A stretch of DNA of 64,000 bases from Pontibacillus chungwhensis (GTDB taxonomy: Bacteria; Bacillota; Bacilli; Bacillales; BH030062). Position 1 is the stretch's first letter. Each line of letters begins with the position of its first letter. The notes beneath the pieces were generated by a model. It was given only the letters and a program-made list of their open reading frames with translations. It was not told the DNA's origin and ran no database searches. Both the position numbers and the translations under genes were made by a program. The stretch lies in contig NZ_CP126446.1 in the NCBI RefSeq assembly GCF_030166655.1, positions 1,736,001 through 1,800,000 of the forward strand, given 5' to 3'. Shown here one piece after another: positions 1 through 7,673 of the stretch.

Positions 1-1
1 T

Positions 2-1015
2 CTGCAAATGGCTATTGGGGATATGGTTGAACATGATATGAAAGGCAATCTATTCATTAACCGAAATGCCAAACAGCTTATGCTTGAAAATGGTGAACCC
101 TTATTGTCCACCTTGCACGATTATGAGGACAAAGGTTTTGACATGAGTCGGATAGTTCTTGAAATCACAGAACATGATTTTGATGAAGATTTTGAAATGT
201 TGAACCATTTATTGCTTTACTATAAAACATACGGGATCCAAATTGCTGTTGACCATGTGGGCGCGAAGAGCTCGAATTTAGATCGGTTACGCCAATTAGA
301 ACCCCATATTCTTAAAGTTGATTCAAAGATCCTTTCAGGGGTCGACTCTAGTGGGTACCAGGACATCATTTATTCTCTTTCTATGCTTGCAAGAAGGATT
401 GGGGCAGCGCTACTATTCGAGAATATCGAAGATTCATATCAGTTATATTATGCCTGGAAACATGGGGGACGTTATTATCAAGGGTTCTATTTGGCACGAC
501 CTTCATTTTCGTTTCTAGAACCATTCAGCCAGCAGCCCCTTATTAAAGAGCAAGTGGATGGCTTTATTAAACGAGAGAAGAATCTAATAGAGGAACGCCT
601 TGCTCATGTTCTTCGTTGGGATCAGAGAGTGAGGGGATTGTTGGATCACTGGGATGGACCGAAACGAGTGGACTCTTTCTTAGAGAGGGTGACCGGGTAT
701 TTTGATGAAGAAAGTTTTCGGATGTACGTATGTGACAGCAATGGGCGTCAAATTTCTTCAAACTTTAGAAAAAGGGAAGAAGATTGGGTCAAAGAGATCG
801 ATATCCTCGGAACGAATTGGGCATTTCGACCGTACTTTTTAGAGAATATGGTACAAATGAGGTTGTGGAATAAAGGGAGGCTTTCTGAGCTTTATTCAGA
901 TATTGAAACAAGAGAAATGATTCGTACCTTTAGTTTCCCATTATCGGCCCATCATTACATATTTATAGATATTAAGTATGCTTATATATATGACAATGAG
1001 TCCTTGCTGATCTGA
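2..1015 (+). CDS. ykuI: YkuI-like EAL-domain c-di-GMP-binding protein (5' end missing)
   Basis: The reading frame is open from the first bases of the window, so the true start lies upstream; an in-frame ATG at 8 is internal. The visible part holds most of an EAL fold: an EITE segment, a DHVG segment where active phosphodiesterases have DDFG, a LKVD segment, a FENIE segment in place of AEGVE, and a well kept QGFYLARP. After it comes a PAS-like C-terminal domain of about 150 residues, the layout of B. subtilis YkuI (407 residues). YkuI is known to bind c-di-GMP with little or no hydrolysis, and the altered DDFG loop agrees with a sensor rather than an enzyme. That darB follows downstream, as in B. 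subtilis, supports the name. Confidence 0.85.
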   Translation: MQMAIGDMVEHDMKGNLFINRNAKQLMLENGEPLLSTLHDYEDKGFDMSRIVLEITEHDFDEDFEMLNHLLLYYKTYGIQIAVDHVGAKSSNLDRLRQLEPHILKVDSKILSGVDSSGYQDIIYSLSMLARRIGAALLFENIEDSYQLYYAWKHGGRYYQGFYLARPSFSFLEPFSQQPLIKEQVDGFIKREKNLIEERLAHVLRWDQRVRGLLDHWDGPKRVDSFLERVTGYFDEESFRMYVCDSNGRQISSNFRKREEDWVKEIDILGTNWAFRPYFLENMVQMRLWNKGRLSELYSDIETREMIRTFSFPLSAHHYIFIDIKYAYIYDNESLLI

Positions 1016-1040
1016 TACTCTTAAGTTCGATCTACACATA

Positions 1041-1075
1041 AAAAGGAGCTTGGAATTTTCCAAGCTCCTTTTTTT
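1041..1075. terminator. Bidirectional terminator between ykuI and czcD
   Basis: An 11-bp stem (AAGGAGCTTGG / CCAAGCTCCTT) with a short AT loop is followed by seven T on the plus strand and preceded by A residues, so it can serve both converging genes. Confidence 0.85.
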
Positions 1076-1094
1076 CATTCTTCAGTTGCTGGTT

Positions 1095-2012
1095 TTAATT
1101 ACAGCAATCATCTTTTTCATGGGGGAGCACAGATTGACTTTCTATTTGAATGGTAGAGTGAGTGATTTCGTGCTCGCTCTTTAATAGCCCTACTGCCTTC
1201 TGGAGTAATAGGTCACGTTCACATTCCTTGTCCACGACTAGATGACAGGTTAGGGCTGGGAATTCATTGGTGATAGACCAGATGTGGAGGTCATGAACAT
1301 CCACTACGTTTGCGAGTCCTTTTAAATCTTCATGGACTTTTTCTACGTTTATTCCTTCAGGTTTTCCTTCCATTAAAACGTGGAAAGAATCTTTTGCAAT
1401 GCGGTACCCACTTGTAATGATAAGTAAGGCTACGAGAACACTTGCAATGGGATCGGCAATATTCCAGTTGAAGAAATAAATAAGAATACCTGCGATAATT
1501 GCACCGATAGAGCCAAGCAGATCCCCTAACACGTGTAAGAAAGCACTTCTAAGGTTTAGATTTTCTTCTGTATCCCCTCTCATAAGGATCCAGGCAACGA
1601 GGATGTTTACCACTAACCCTATGAAAGCAACAATCATCATTCCCATACTGACATTAGGTGGATCTAAAAAACGGTTGTAAGCTTCCCAGAATATATATAG
1701 AGAGATAACGATTAATGTTACCCCGTTTAAGAAAGCGGCCAAAATCTCGAATCGTTTGTAGCCGTATGTCTTCGCTTTTGTAGCAGACCGTTCTCCTACT
1801 TTAAATGCTACTAAACTAAGGCCAAGGGCTGCTGCATCACTTAACATGTGACCCGCATCTGAAAGTAAAGCGAGACTATTCGTTATGATACCTCCAACAA
1901 CTTCTACAATCATAAAACCAAATATAAGAATGAAACTCCACATTAAGGCGGTTTTGTTAGCGCCATGTGAGTGGTCGTGCCCGTGGCTATGACCATCGTG
2001 AGAGTGTCCCAT
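1095..2012 (-). CDS. czcD: Cation diffusion facilitator (Zn/Co/Cd efflux), CzcD-like
   Basis: A 305-residue CDF-family antiporter that exports Zn2+, Co2+ or Cd2+ in exchange for protons. The first 17 residues are rich in His (GHSHDGHSHGHDHSHG), a likely metal-collecting tail. About six membrane helices follow, with the zinc-site acidic/His residues in helix II (SDAGHMLSD) and helix V (HVLGD), then a cytoplasmic ferredoxin-like dimerisation domain with DVHDLHIW near residue 235. The length matches B. subtilis CzcD (311). The start ATG has AGGAGG about 8 bases upstream. A small ORF and an ArsR/CzrA-type palindrome lie directly upstream, which points to metal-induced expression. Substrate choice within the family cannot be read from sequence. 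Confidence 0.9.
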   Translation of the reverse strand: MGHSHDGHSHGHDHSHGANKTALMWSFILIFGFMIVEVVGGIITNSLALLSDAGHMLSDAAALGLSLVAFKVGERSATKAKTYGYKRFEILAAFLNGVTLIVISLYIFWEAYNRFLDPPNVSMGMMIVAFIGLVVNILVAWILMRGDTEENLNLRSAFLHVLGDLLGSIGAIIAGILIYFFNWNIADPIASVLVALLIITSGYRIAKDSFHVLMEGKPEGINVEKVHEDLKGLANVVDVHDLHIWSITNEFPALTCHLVVDKECERDLLLQKAVGLLKSEHEITHSTIQIESQSVLPHEKDDCCN

Positions 2013-2027
2013 TAGAAATCCTCCTAT

Positions 2028-2123
2028 TTAAATATGTTGAGCGTGTTCGATTGCCTGGTTTAATAAATGGAAAACGTGATCATCAGGCGGATAATAGTCC
2101 ATTTCGTTTTTATGCTCATTCAA
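2028..2123 (-). CDS. Short leader ORF before czcD (31 residues, unknown)
   Basis: A TTG at 2123, six bases after an AAGGGGTG Shine-Dalgarno site, opens a 31-residue frame (ending EHAQHI) that stops 15 bases before czcD; an in-frame ATG at 2129 overlaps the Shine-Dalgarno site and is less likely. The segment YYPPDDHVFHLL recalls the N-terminal start of ArsR-type metal repressors, but the DNA-binding part is absent. It could be a truncated repressor remnant, a small metal-responsive protein with several His residues, or a leader peptide. I do not recognise it as a known family. Confidence 0.45.
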   Translation of the reverse strand: MNEHKNEMDYYPPDDHVFHLLNQAIEHAQHI

Positions 2124-2143
2124 TGACATCACCCCTTGAAGTT

Positions 2144-2163
2144 ATATGATCATATGTTCATAT
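2144..2163. promoter_or_regulatory. CzrA/ArsR-type operator for czcD
   Basis: ATATGATCATATGTTCATAT is a 20-bp palindrome with one mismatched pair of positions. It resembles the ATATGAACA-TATGTTCATAT operators known for the zinc/cobalt repressor CzrA and its SmtB relatives. It sits 15-20 bases upstream of the leader ORF of czcD, where a bound repressor would block transcription. No ArsR-family gene is in the window, so the regulator would act from elsewhere. Confidence 0.6.
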
Positions 2164-2414
2164 TAACATCCTATCTTCTTAGATGTATTCGGAATGTACG
2201 ATATTGTTTCCCCGTAATCTTGCAAAATATGCTTCATTTTTCAATTCTTTTTACTTTGTAGGACTTCTTCGTCAATCATCACCATTATTTGGGTCTTTTT
2301 ATGAAAAGCGTAGGGAGGCTTGTCTATGGGTGGGGGGATTTTACGAACGAATCTACCTCAATTGCATAGGCTATATTGATAGAATGAAGATAACCAATAA
2401 AGAGAGGGATGTCT

Positions 2415-2540
2415 ATGCATTACCACTGTAATCATTGCTGTTCTTTATCTACTGACCAATACAAATGTCCTACATGTGGTCACGATAAGCTAAAGCCGAT
2501 TCAAATTGAAGTACACAATAATCCAAAAGAGAAAGAATAG
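2415..2540 (+). CDS. 41-residue zinc-ribbon protein
   Basis: An ATG preceded by AAGAGAGGG opens a 41-residue frame with two CxxC knuckles (C5/C8 and C18/C21, in HCNHC and CPTCG), the pattern of a single treble-clef or zinc-ribbon fold. The tail is charged and contains IEVHNN. It stands alone between czcD and the next gene on the same strand. No function can be assigned. The about 250 bases before it (2164-2414) hold one open frame (from 2183) that overlaps this start out of phase and looks spurious. Confidence 0.6.
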   Translation: MHYHCNHCCSLSTDQYKCPTCGHDKLKPIQIEVHNNPKEKE

Positions 2541-2613
2541 TAGGTGAAGCGGGGCGTGCTGTGATGAGATTCAAATCAGGTACGTCTCTGTTTAATTTAA
2601 GGGAGGACGGGGT

Positions 2614-3084
2614 ATGAGGAAGTTTGTATTGTTCGGATTAATGTTTGCAGTGGTGATCGCATTTGTGTCATTTAAAACCGTACAAGCAGGTCAGGAATCA
2701 GACGTCGAATGGAAACGTATTCTCAAAGAAGCCCATCAAGTCCAGGCAGAGTATGCTAGCAAGCAATCTACTTATAGTGAGATCCGAAGTGAATTTATTA
2801 AATGGTTTACTAAAGATAGCATGATGACGGTATTTGTGGAGCATCTTATTATGGACGGAGATGTTTTTCAATTTGGTACGACGGATTTCTCTCCTTATAT
2901 CATTCCGAAGAATATAGAAGGTTTTTCTGTGATTGAGAAACAAAAAGATAGGATTGTAGTGAAGGAAGACAAACAAAAATCATCAGAATTAATGGGAGAA
3001 AGCAAGATCCAAAGAATTATTACGATCTCTAGAACAGATGAGGGATGGCGTATTTCAAAACTTGAATGGGATCAAGAGGTGTAA
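2614..3084 (+). CDS. Secreted or membrane-anchored protein of unknown function
   Basis: A 156-residue protein with an N-terminal hydrophobic segment (residues 5-20) followed by VQAGQ, which could be a signal-peptidase site (VQA) or a membrane anchor. The rest is soluble and charged, about 130 residues, with a middle region (FIKWFTKDSMMTVF) typical of small exported alpha/beta proteins in Bacillaceae. No cysteine, so not a lipoprotein. Shine-Dalgarno GGGAGGACGGGG precedes the ATG. I do not recognise the family. Confidence 0.7.
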   Translation: MRKFVLFGLMFAVVIAFVSFKTVQAGQESDVEWKRILKEAHQVQAEYASKQSTYSEIRSEFIKWFTKDSMMTVFVEHLIMDGDVFQFGTTDFSPYIIPKNIEGFSVIEKQKDRIVVKEDKQKSSELMGESKIQRIITISRTDEGWRISKLEWDQEV

Positions 3085-3090
3085 GTTATG

Positions 3091-3120
3091 TTATCGTTTT
3101 CTTATAGAGTGTGTTATAAT
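3091..3120 (+). promoter_or_regulatory. Extended -10 promoter for darB
   Basis: A perfect TATAAT at 3115-3120 is preceded by TG at the extended -10 position (TGTTATAAT). A weak -35 (TTATCG, 3091-3096) lies 18 bases upstream. It falls 75 bases before the darB ATG. Confidence 0.55.
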
Positions 3121-3194
3121 AATTTTCGGGATTGATAGAGCATTTAACAATTGCTTACTCCTCCGTGTGTGAACAAGAAGGAGTGTACGAACGT

Positions 3195-3644
3195 ATGATT
3201 AGTTTGCAAAGAGAAGAATTAGAAAAATACCATGTCGGAGACTTAATGATTCCATCAGAAATCGTGGCTCATGTTCAAGGAGGTAATCCATTAGAACACG
3301 CCCTGTTGGTCCTGGTGAAATCAGGATATTCTGCCGTTCCTGTACTAGATGCGAAATACCGATTGCAAGGAACTATAAGTAAAACCATTATTATTGAGAA
3401 TATGCTTGGAGTAGAGCAATTTGAGCTCGATAAGCTATCTTCTGTACGCGTAGAAGAAGTGATGAATACAGATATACCGTGTTTAAAGAAAGAGGATAGC
3501 TTTTCAAAAGCTTTAGGAGAAGTGGTTAACCATCCATTTGTTTGCGTGGCGGACGATGAGGGTTATTTTGACGGGATCCTAACAAGAAGAGCCATCTTAA
3601 AACCATTAAATAAACACTTTCACACATATAATAATAAAATGTAA
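3195..3644 (+). CDS. darB: c-di-AMP-binding CBS protein DarB (CbpB)
   Basis: A 149-residue protein made of two CBS motifs, close in length and order to B. subtilis YkuL/DarB (147). In that species the apo form, free of c-di-AMP, binds and activates the (p)ppGpp synthetase Rel and pyruvate carboxylase, so it couples potassium/c-di-AMP status to the stringent response and anaplerosis. The start ATG at 3195 is chosen because AAGGAG lies 11 bases upstream and the product then begins MISLQREE, as in relatives; an in-frame TTG at 3132 would add 21 unlikely residues. Pyruvate carboxylase is also in this window (50066). Confidence 0.88.
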   Translation: MISLQREELEKYHVGDLMIPSEIVAHVQGGNPLEHALLVLVKSGYSAVPVLDAKYRLQGTISKTIIIENMLGVEQFELDKLSSVRVEEVMNTDIPCLKKEDSFSKALGEVVNHPFVCVADDEGYFDGILTRRAILKPLNKHFHTYNNKM

Positions 3645-3649
3645 CATTC

Positions 3650-3684
3650 GGAGGTGTTCTCTTATTGAGGACACCTCCATTTTA
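3650..3684 (+). terminator. Terminator after darB
   Basis: A 12-bp stem with one G-U pair (GGAGGTGTTCTC / GAGGACACCTCC) and a 5-base loop, followed by ATTTTAT. The T run is short, so efficiency may be moderate. Confidence 0.6.
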
Positions 3685-3752
3685 TACTTCATGTAATAAA
3701 AAGCAGATATGGCTGCGAAGTAAGTATGCCTATACCAGAGGAGGAGGGAACG

Positions 3753-5252
3753 ATGAATTCAACTGCATCAATTGAATCAAGTCAAAAGAAATCAAATAGA
3801 CCTCTTGTACTCGCATCTATTATGCTTGCTATGTTTCTTTCAGCGATTGAAGCTACTATCGTTTCAACAGCCATGCCTAGTATCGTGGCAGCACTCGGAG
3901 GTTTCTCTCTCTACAGCTGGGTGTTCTCAGCGTATTTATTGACAAATGCGAGTACAGTTTTAATATTTGGTAAGCTTTCCGATTTGTTTGGGCGAAAGCC
4001 TATTTTCCTTATAGGAATCAGTTTATTTTTAGTAGGATCATTGTTATGTGGATTTGCTACTTCGATGACTACCCTTATTATATATCGATTCCTTCAAGGC
4101 ATTGGGGCAGGGGCCCTTATGCCGATTGCGTCCACTATAGTTGGAGATATTTATACAAAAGAAGAACGAGCCCAAATCCAAGGGTATCTTTCAAGTGTTT
4201 GGGGGATATCTGCCGTGACAGGTCCAGCACTTGGTGGCTTTTTTGTAGACGTATTGAACTGGCGTTATGTGTTTTGGATGAACCTCCCACTCGGCATTTT
4301 GGCTATAATCGGTGTGGTTTTCTTCTTTCATGAAAACGTGGAGAAAAAGCGTCATTCTATAGATTTTCCTGGTTCAGCTCTTCTTATGGTCGGCATTGCT
4401 TCATTAATGTTCCTTCTTGTAGAAGGAGGAGTAGGAATCGAGTGGAATTCTCCGCTTGCGATAGGGCTTCTGTCCATATTTATTCTTTGTTCAATCGGGT
4501 TTTATCTTCAGGAAAAGCGTGCTCCTGACCCTATGATGCCTTTTTCCATTTGGGGGTATCGCTCCATTACTATTGCTAATATTACTTCTCTTACGACAGG
4601 AATGATTCTTATAGGGGTCTCGAGTTACCTTCCGGCTTTTGTGCAAGGGGTTATGGGGAAATCGGCAACAGTTGCCGGGTTTACTTTAACCACCATGTCA
4701 ATTGGATGGCCTATATCGTCTATGATTGCCGGGCGCTTGCTTTTAAAGATTGGCTTTCGTGCTACCTCAATGATAGGAGGAGGGGCTCTTGTAATAGGGG
4801 GCATTTTCTTCTTTCTATTAACGCCAGATAAAGGTCCTTTATGGGCGGCAGCAGGGTCTTTCTTTATTGGCGTAGGAATGGGGATGTCCACCACATCGTT
4901 TATTGTTTCGATTCAAAGTACTGTCGATTGGAAGACACGAGGCATTGCTACGGCTTCTAATATGTTTATGCGCAACATTGGGAGTGCAATCGGAGCAGCT
5001 GTTTTAGGCGGAGTTCTAAATAGCGTGGTTCATACTACCATTCAGAATAAGAATATGGGGGGTAACATATCATTACAAACCGTTAACCAACTTTTAGATG
5101 CTGATGAACGTGCTTCTCTTTCCTCTTCGACTCAATCGGCACTTCAAGAAGCATTAACGATTGGACTGCATCAAGTATATGTAGGACTTTTAGGACTAGC
5201 TATCCTGTCCTTTTTGTTCATATTCTTCCTTCCAAAAGGTAAAAAAACGTAA
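3753..5252 (+). CDS. MFS multidrug exporter, DHA2 (14-helix) family
   Basis: A 499-residue major facilitator, the length of 14-helix drug:proton antiporters (EmrB/QacA/Bmr3 type). Family motifs are visible: AIEATIVSTAMP in helix 1 (motif D1 with Glu for the usual Asp), GKLSDLFGRK in the helix 2-3 loop (motif A), and GPALGG at the end of helix 5 (motif C, antiporter signature). The ATG at 3753 follows a strong GGAGGAGGG site; an in-frame ATG at 3726 lacks one. It is inserted between darB and dapH as a single gene. No regulator lies beside it, and the substrate is unknown. Confidence 0.85.
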   Translation: MNSTASIESSQKKSNRPLVLASIMLAMFLSAIEATIVSTAMPSIVAALGGFSLYSWVFSAYLLTNASTVLIFGKLSDLFGRKPIFLIGISLFLVGSLLCGFATSMTTLIIYRFLQGIGAGALMPIASTIVGDIYTKEERAQIQGYLSSVWGISAVTGPALGGFFVDVLNWRYVFWMNLPLGILAIIGVVFFFHENVEKKRHSIDFPGSALLMVGIASLMFLLVEGGVGIEWNSPLAIGLLSIFILCSIGFYLQEKRAPDPMMPFSIWGYRSITIANITSLTTGMILIGVSSYLPAFVQGVMGKSATVAGFTLTTMSIGWPISSMIAGRLLLKIGFRATSMIGGGALVIGGIFFFLLTPDKGPLWAAAGSFFIGVGMGMSTTSFIVSIQSTVDWKTRGIATASNMFMRNIGSAIGAAVLGGVLNSVVHTTIQNKNMGGNISLQTVNQLLDADERASLSSSTQSALQEALTIGLHQVYVGLLGLAILSFLFIFFLPKGKKT

Positions 5253-5324
5253 TGCCTTGTCACCCCTTCTTGAGTCTGATAAAGTAATAAAATAACGTTG
5301 TACTACATAAAGGAGGCGCAAGCC

Positions 5325-6044
5325 ATGGAAATGATGGATGCAAACGAAATTATTTCGTTTATTTCAAATAGTAAAAAATCTACACCAGTGAAAGTATATA
5401 TTAAAGGGGATAACCTAAAGTCAATTGATTTTGGCGAAACGGTTAAAGCCTTCGTTGATAATGAAACAGGCGTTCTTTTCGGTGAATGGAAAGACGTTGA
5501 ACCTGCCCTTCTAAGCAACAAAGGTTCAATTGAAGATTACGTCGTTGAAAATGATCGTCGTAACTCTGCTATTCCAACGCTTGACCTTAAGAATGTGAAT
5601 GCTCGTATTGAGCCTGGTGCCATTATTCGCGATCAGGTTGAAATTGGAGACGGAGCAGTCATTATGCTTGGAGCTGCGATTAATATCGGTTCTGTAGTAG
5701 GTGAAGGAACAATGATCGACATGAACGTTGTTCTTGGTGGCCGTGCTACAGTTGGTAAGAACTGTCACATCGGAGCGGGAGCTGTGCTAGCTGGAGTTAT
5801 TGAACCACCTTCTGCAAAGCCGGTAGTCGTAGAAGATGAAGTTGTAGTGGGAGCGAACGCTGTCATTCTTGAAGGTGTAACAGTAGGAAAAGGCTCTGTT
5901 GTAGCTGCAGGTTCAATCGTTACACAAGATGTTCCTCCAAACACTGTTGTAGCCGGAACTCCTGCTAAAGTCATCAAGGAAATTGATGAACAAACTAAAG
6001 GGAAAACAGAAATTAAGCAAGAATTGCGTAAACTAGATAACTAA
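5325..6044 (+). CDS. dapH: Tetrahydrodipicolinate N-acetyltransferase
   Basis: A 239-residue left-handed beta-helix acyltransferase that acetylates tetrahydrodipicolinate, the first step of the acetyl branch of diaminopimelate/lysine synthesis, supplying cell-wall precursor. The N-terminal DapH domain ([10 protein letters not shown]) is followed by hexapeptide repeats from about residue 85 to 215 ([20 protein letters not shown] and later [15 protein letters not shown]), ending [11 protein letters not shown] as in B. subtilis DapH/YkuQ (236). The ATG at 5325 has AAGGAGG upstream; the in-frame TTG 27 bases earlier overlaps that site. It is directly followed by dapL. Confidence 0.95.
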   Translation: MEMMDANEIISFISNSKKSTPVKVYIKGDNLKSIDFGETVKAFVDNETGVLFGEWKDVEPALLSNKGSIEDYVVENDRRNSAIPTLDLKNVNARIEPGAIIRDQVEIGDGAVIMLGAAINIGSVVGEGTMIDMNVVLGGRATVGKNCHIGAGAVLAGVIEPPSAKPVVVEDEVVVGANAVILEGVTVGKGSVVAAGSIVTQDVPPNTVVAGTPAKVIKEIDEQTKGKTEIKQELRKLDN

Positions 6045-6054
6045 TATGATGATG

Positions 6055-6087
6055 ATGAGGCTCTCCCCTTTGGAGGGCCTCATTTTT
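6055..6087 (+). terminator. Intergenic hairpin between dapH and dapL
   Basis: A 12-bp stem with one G-U pair (ATGAGGCTCTCC / GGAGGGCCTCAT), loop CCTTT, then TTTT. It has the form of an intrinsic terminator but lies between two genes of one pathway, so it may be partial and set the dapH:dapL ratio. Confidence 0.6.
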
Positions 6088-6103
6088 AAAGAGGTGACAA
6101 CAG

Positions 6104-7219
6104 ATGAATAGTGAAGCTTTAAAAGAGACGCGAAGAGACCTACATAAAATCCCTGAGCTTGGATTCCAGGAAACAAAAACGCAAGAATATTTATTAAACT
6201 TTATCGAGGAGTTGCCACAGGATCATATTGAGGTGAAAAAGTGGCGGACGGGACTTCTGGTTAAAGTACGAGGAACTGATCCCTCAAAAACGATTGCTTA
6301 CCGGGCTGATATAGATGGATTGCCGATTGTAGAAGAAACGGGGTATCCTTTTGCTTCCACTCATGAAGGTCAGATGCATGCATGTGGACACGATTTCCAC
6401 ATGACGATCGCCCTTGGTAGCCTTGCTCGATTAGCAAAATCCCCGGCTCGTGAACATGTATTATTTCTATTTCAACCTGCAGAGGAAAATCCAGGCGGAG
6501 CTCTGCCAATGCTTCAAAGTGAAGAGATGAAGTCGTGGTGGCCAGACGAAATCTTTGCTCTTCATATTGCTCCTGAGCATCCAGTAGGAAGCGTTGCAAC
6601 TAAAGAAGGGTTGTTATTTGCTAATACGAGCGAGTTGTATATTGACTTTAAAGGAAAAGGTGGTCATGCTGCCTATCCTCATTTAACAAGAGATATGGTG
6701 CTTGCAGCGAGCCAATATACGGTTCAGGCGCAATCCATCGTTTCACGAGCTGTTGATCCATTGGATTCAGCCGTTGTGACGATTGGTAAGATTACAGGAG
6801 GAACGGTCCAAAACGGAATAGCGGAAACGGCTCGGCTAGAAGGAACGATGAGAACGTTTAAAGCTGATACAATGGATCTTTTGAAGAAGAAGATTGAAGA
6901 CTTGGCTAAAGGGATTGAATTCAGTCATGATTGTGAAATCTCTATTGACTATGGTTCAAATTATTATCAAGTAAATAATCATGGGGCTTATATAGAGCCT
7001 TTTCAACAGATCGTCGAGGATCTTGGCTATACATTTGTAGAATCAAAAGCGGCTATGACAGGGGAAGACTTCGGTTATATGTTAAAAGAGATCCCTGGCT
7101 TTATGTTTTGGCTTGGTGTTGATTCAGAATATGGCTTGCATAATGGACGGTTAGAGCCTAAGGAAGAGGCTCTTGAAGTAGGAGTAAACGTTGTAGAACG
7201 TACGCTAAGGTCTCTATAA
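6104..7219 (+). CDS. dapL: N-acetyldiaminopimelate deacetylase
   Basis: A 371-residue M20-family metallohydrolase that removes acetate from N-acetyl-LL-diaminopimelate, completing the acetyl branch begun by DapH. Metal-site segments are clear: RADIDGLP (residues 68-74), HACGHD (92-97) and PAEENPGG near residue 126. A lid/dimerisation domain with GGHAAYPH follows, and TGEDFG lies near the C-terminus. Length matches B. subtilis YkuR (374). GAGGTG precedes the ATG. It lies 59 bases after dapH, across a terminator-like hairpin. Confidence 0.94.
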   Translation: MNSEALKETRRDLHKIPELGFQETKTQEYLLNFIEELPQDHIEVKKWRTGLLVKVRGTDPSKTIAYRADIDGLPIVEETGYPFASTHEGQMHACGHDFHMTIALGSLARLAKSPAREHVLFLFQPAEENPGGALPMLQSEEMKSWWPDEIFALHIAPEHPVGSVATKEGLLFANTSELYIDFKGKGGHAAYPHLTRDMVLAASQYTVQAQSIVSRAVDPLDSAVVTIGKITGGTVQNGIAETARLEGTMRTFKADTMDLLKKKIEDLAKGIEFSHDCEISIDYGSNYYQVNNHGAYIEPFQQIVEDLGYTFVESKAAMTGEDFGYMLKEIPGFMFWLGVDSEYGLHNGRLEPKEEALEVGVNVVERTLRSL

Positions 7220-7300
7220 AGGTGTGCGTATACCAATCTTCCTTGTGGACACACTACTCCTTGAAGGACTCGTTCCTAACTAAAAAGGAGGTGGGTTACT

Positions 7301-7549
7301 TTGGCACGAATTGGTGTAGAAGGTACCCTTTCTGACGTACGTGAAGCGTTACAATCAAAAGGTCACGATACTGTTGAACTTAAAAGTGAGCAGGATACAC
7401 AAGGCTGTGACTGCTGTGTTATTTCCGGTCAAGATAAAAACGTGATGGGCATGGCGGATGCAGCTATGCAAGGATCTGTTATTAATGCAAACGGAATGAC
7501 AGCGGATGAGGTATGTCAAGCAGTAGACGCTCGCGGCCAGCAACAATAG
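7301..7549 (+). CDS. ykuS: UPF0180 protein YkuS
   Basis: An 82-residue small cytoplasmic protein of the UPF0180 family with the characteristic [11 protein letters not shown] segment (residues 36-46) and MGMAD after it. Function is unknown. The start is a TTG with a strong AAAAAGGAGGTG site. It follows dapL as in B. subtilis and ends at a strong terminator. Confidence 0.88.
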   Translation: MARIGVEGTLSDVREALQSKGHDTVELKSEQDTQGCDCCVISGQDKNVMGMADAAMQGSVINANGMTADEVCQAVDARGQQQ

Positions 7550-7551
7550 AA

Positions 7552-7590
7552 AATAGCTGAGCCACTTTTGTGGCTCAGCTATTTTTTTTA
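7552..7590 (+). terminator. Terminator after ykuS
   Basis: A 14-bp perfect stem (AATAGCTGAGCCAC and its complement), TTTT loop and eight T. Confidence 0.92.
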
Positions 7591-7673
7591 CCTCATGACT
7601 CGCGGAGTTTTCTCTTCTTATTCTTGGGGTAGAGTTTCGTGATAGGAGATGACGCTGTAAAGGGAGAGTTCTA

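Noticed and set aside
2183-2431. An 82-codon frame upstream of the zinc-ribbon ORF
   Set aside because: No ribosome site, no recognisable fold, and it overlaps the zinc-ribbon start out of frame.
5253-5324. Lysine riboswitch (L-box) before dapH
   Set aside because: The gap is only 72 bases, too short for an L-box, and no conserved core is visible.
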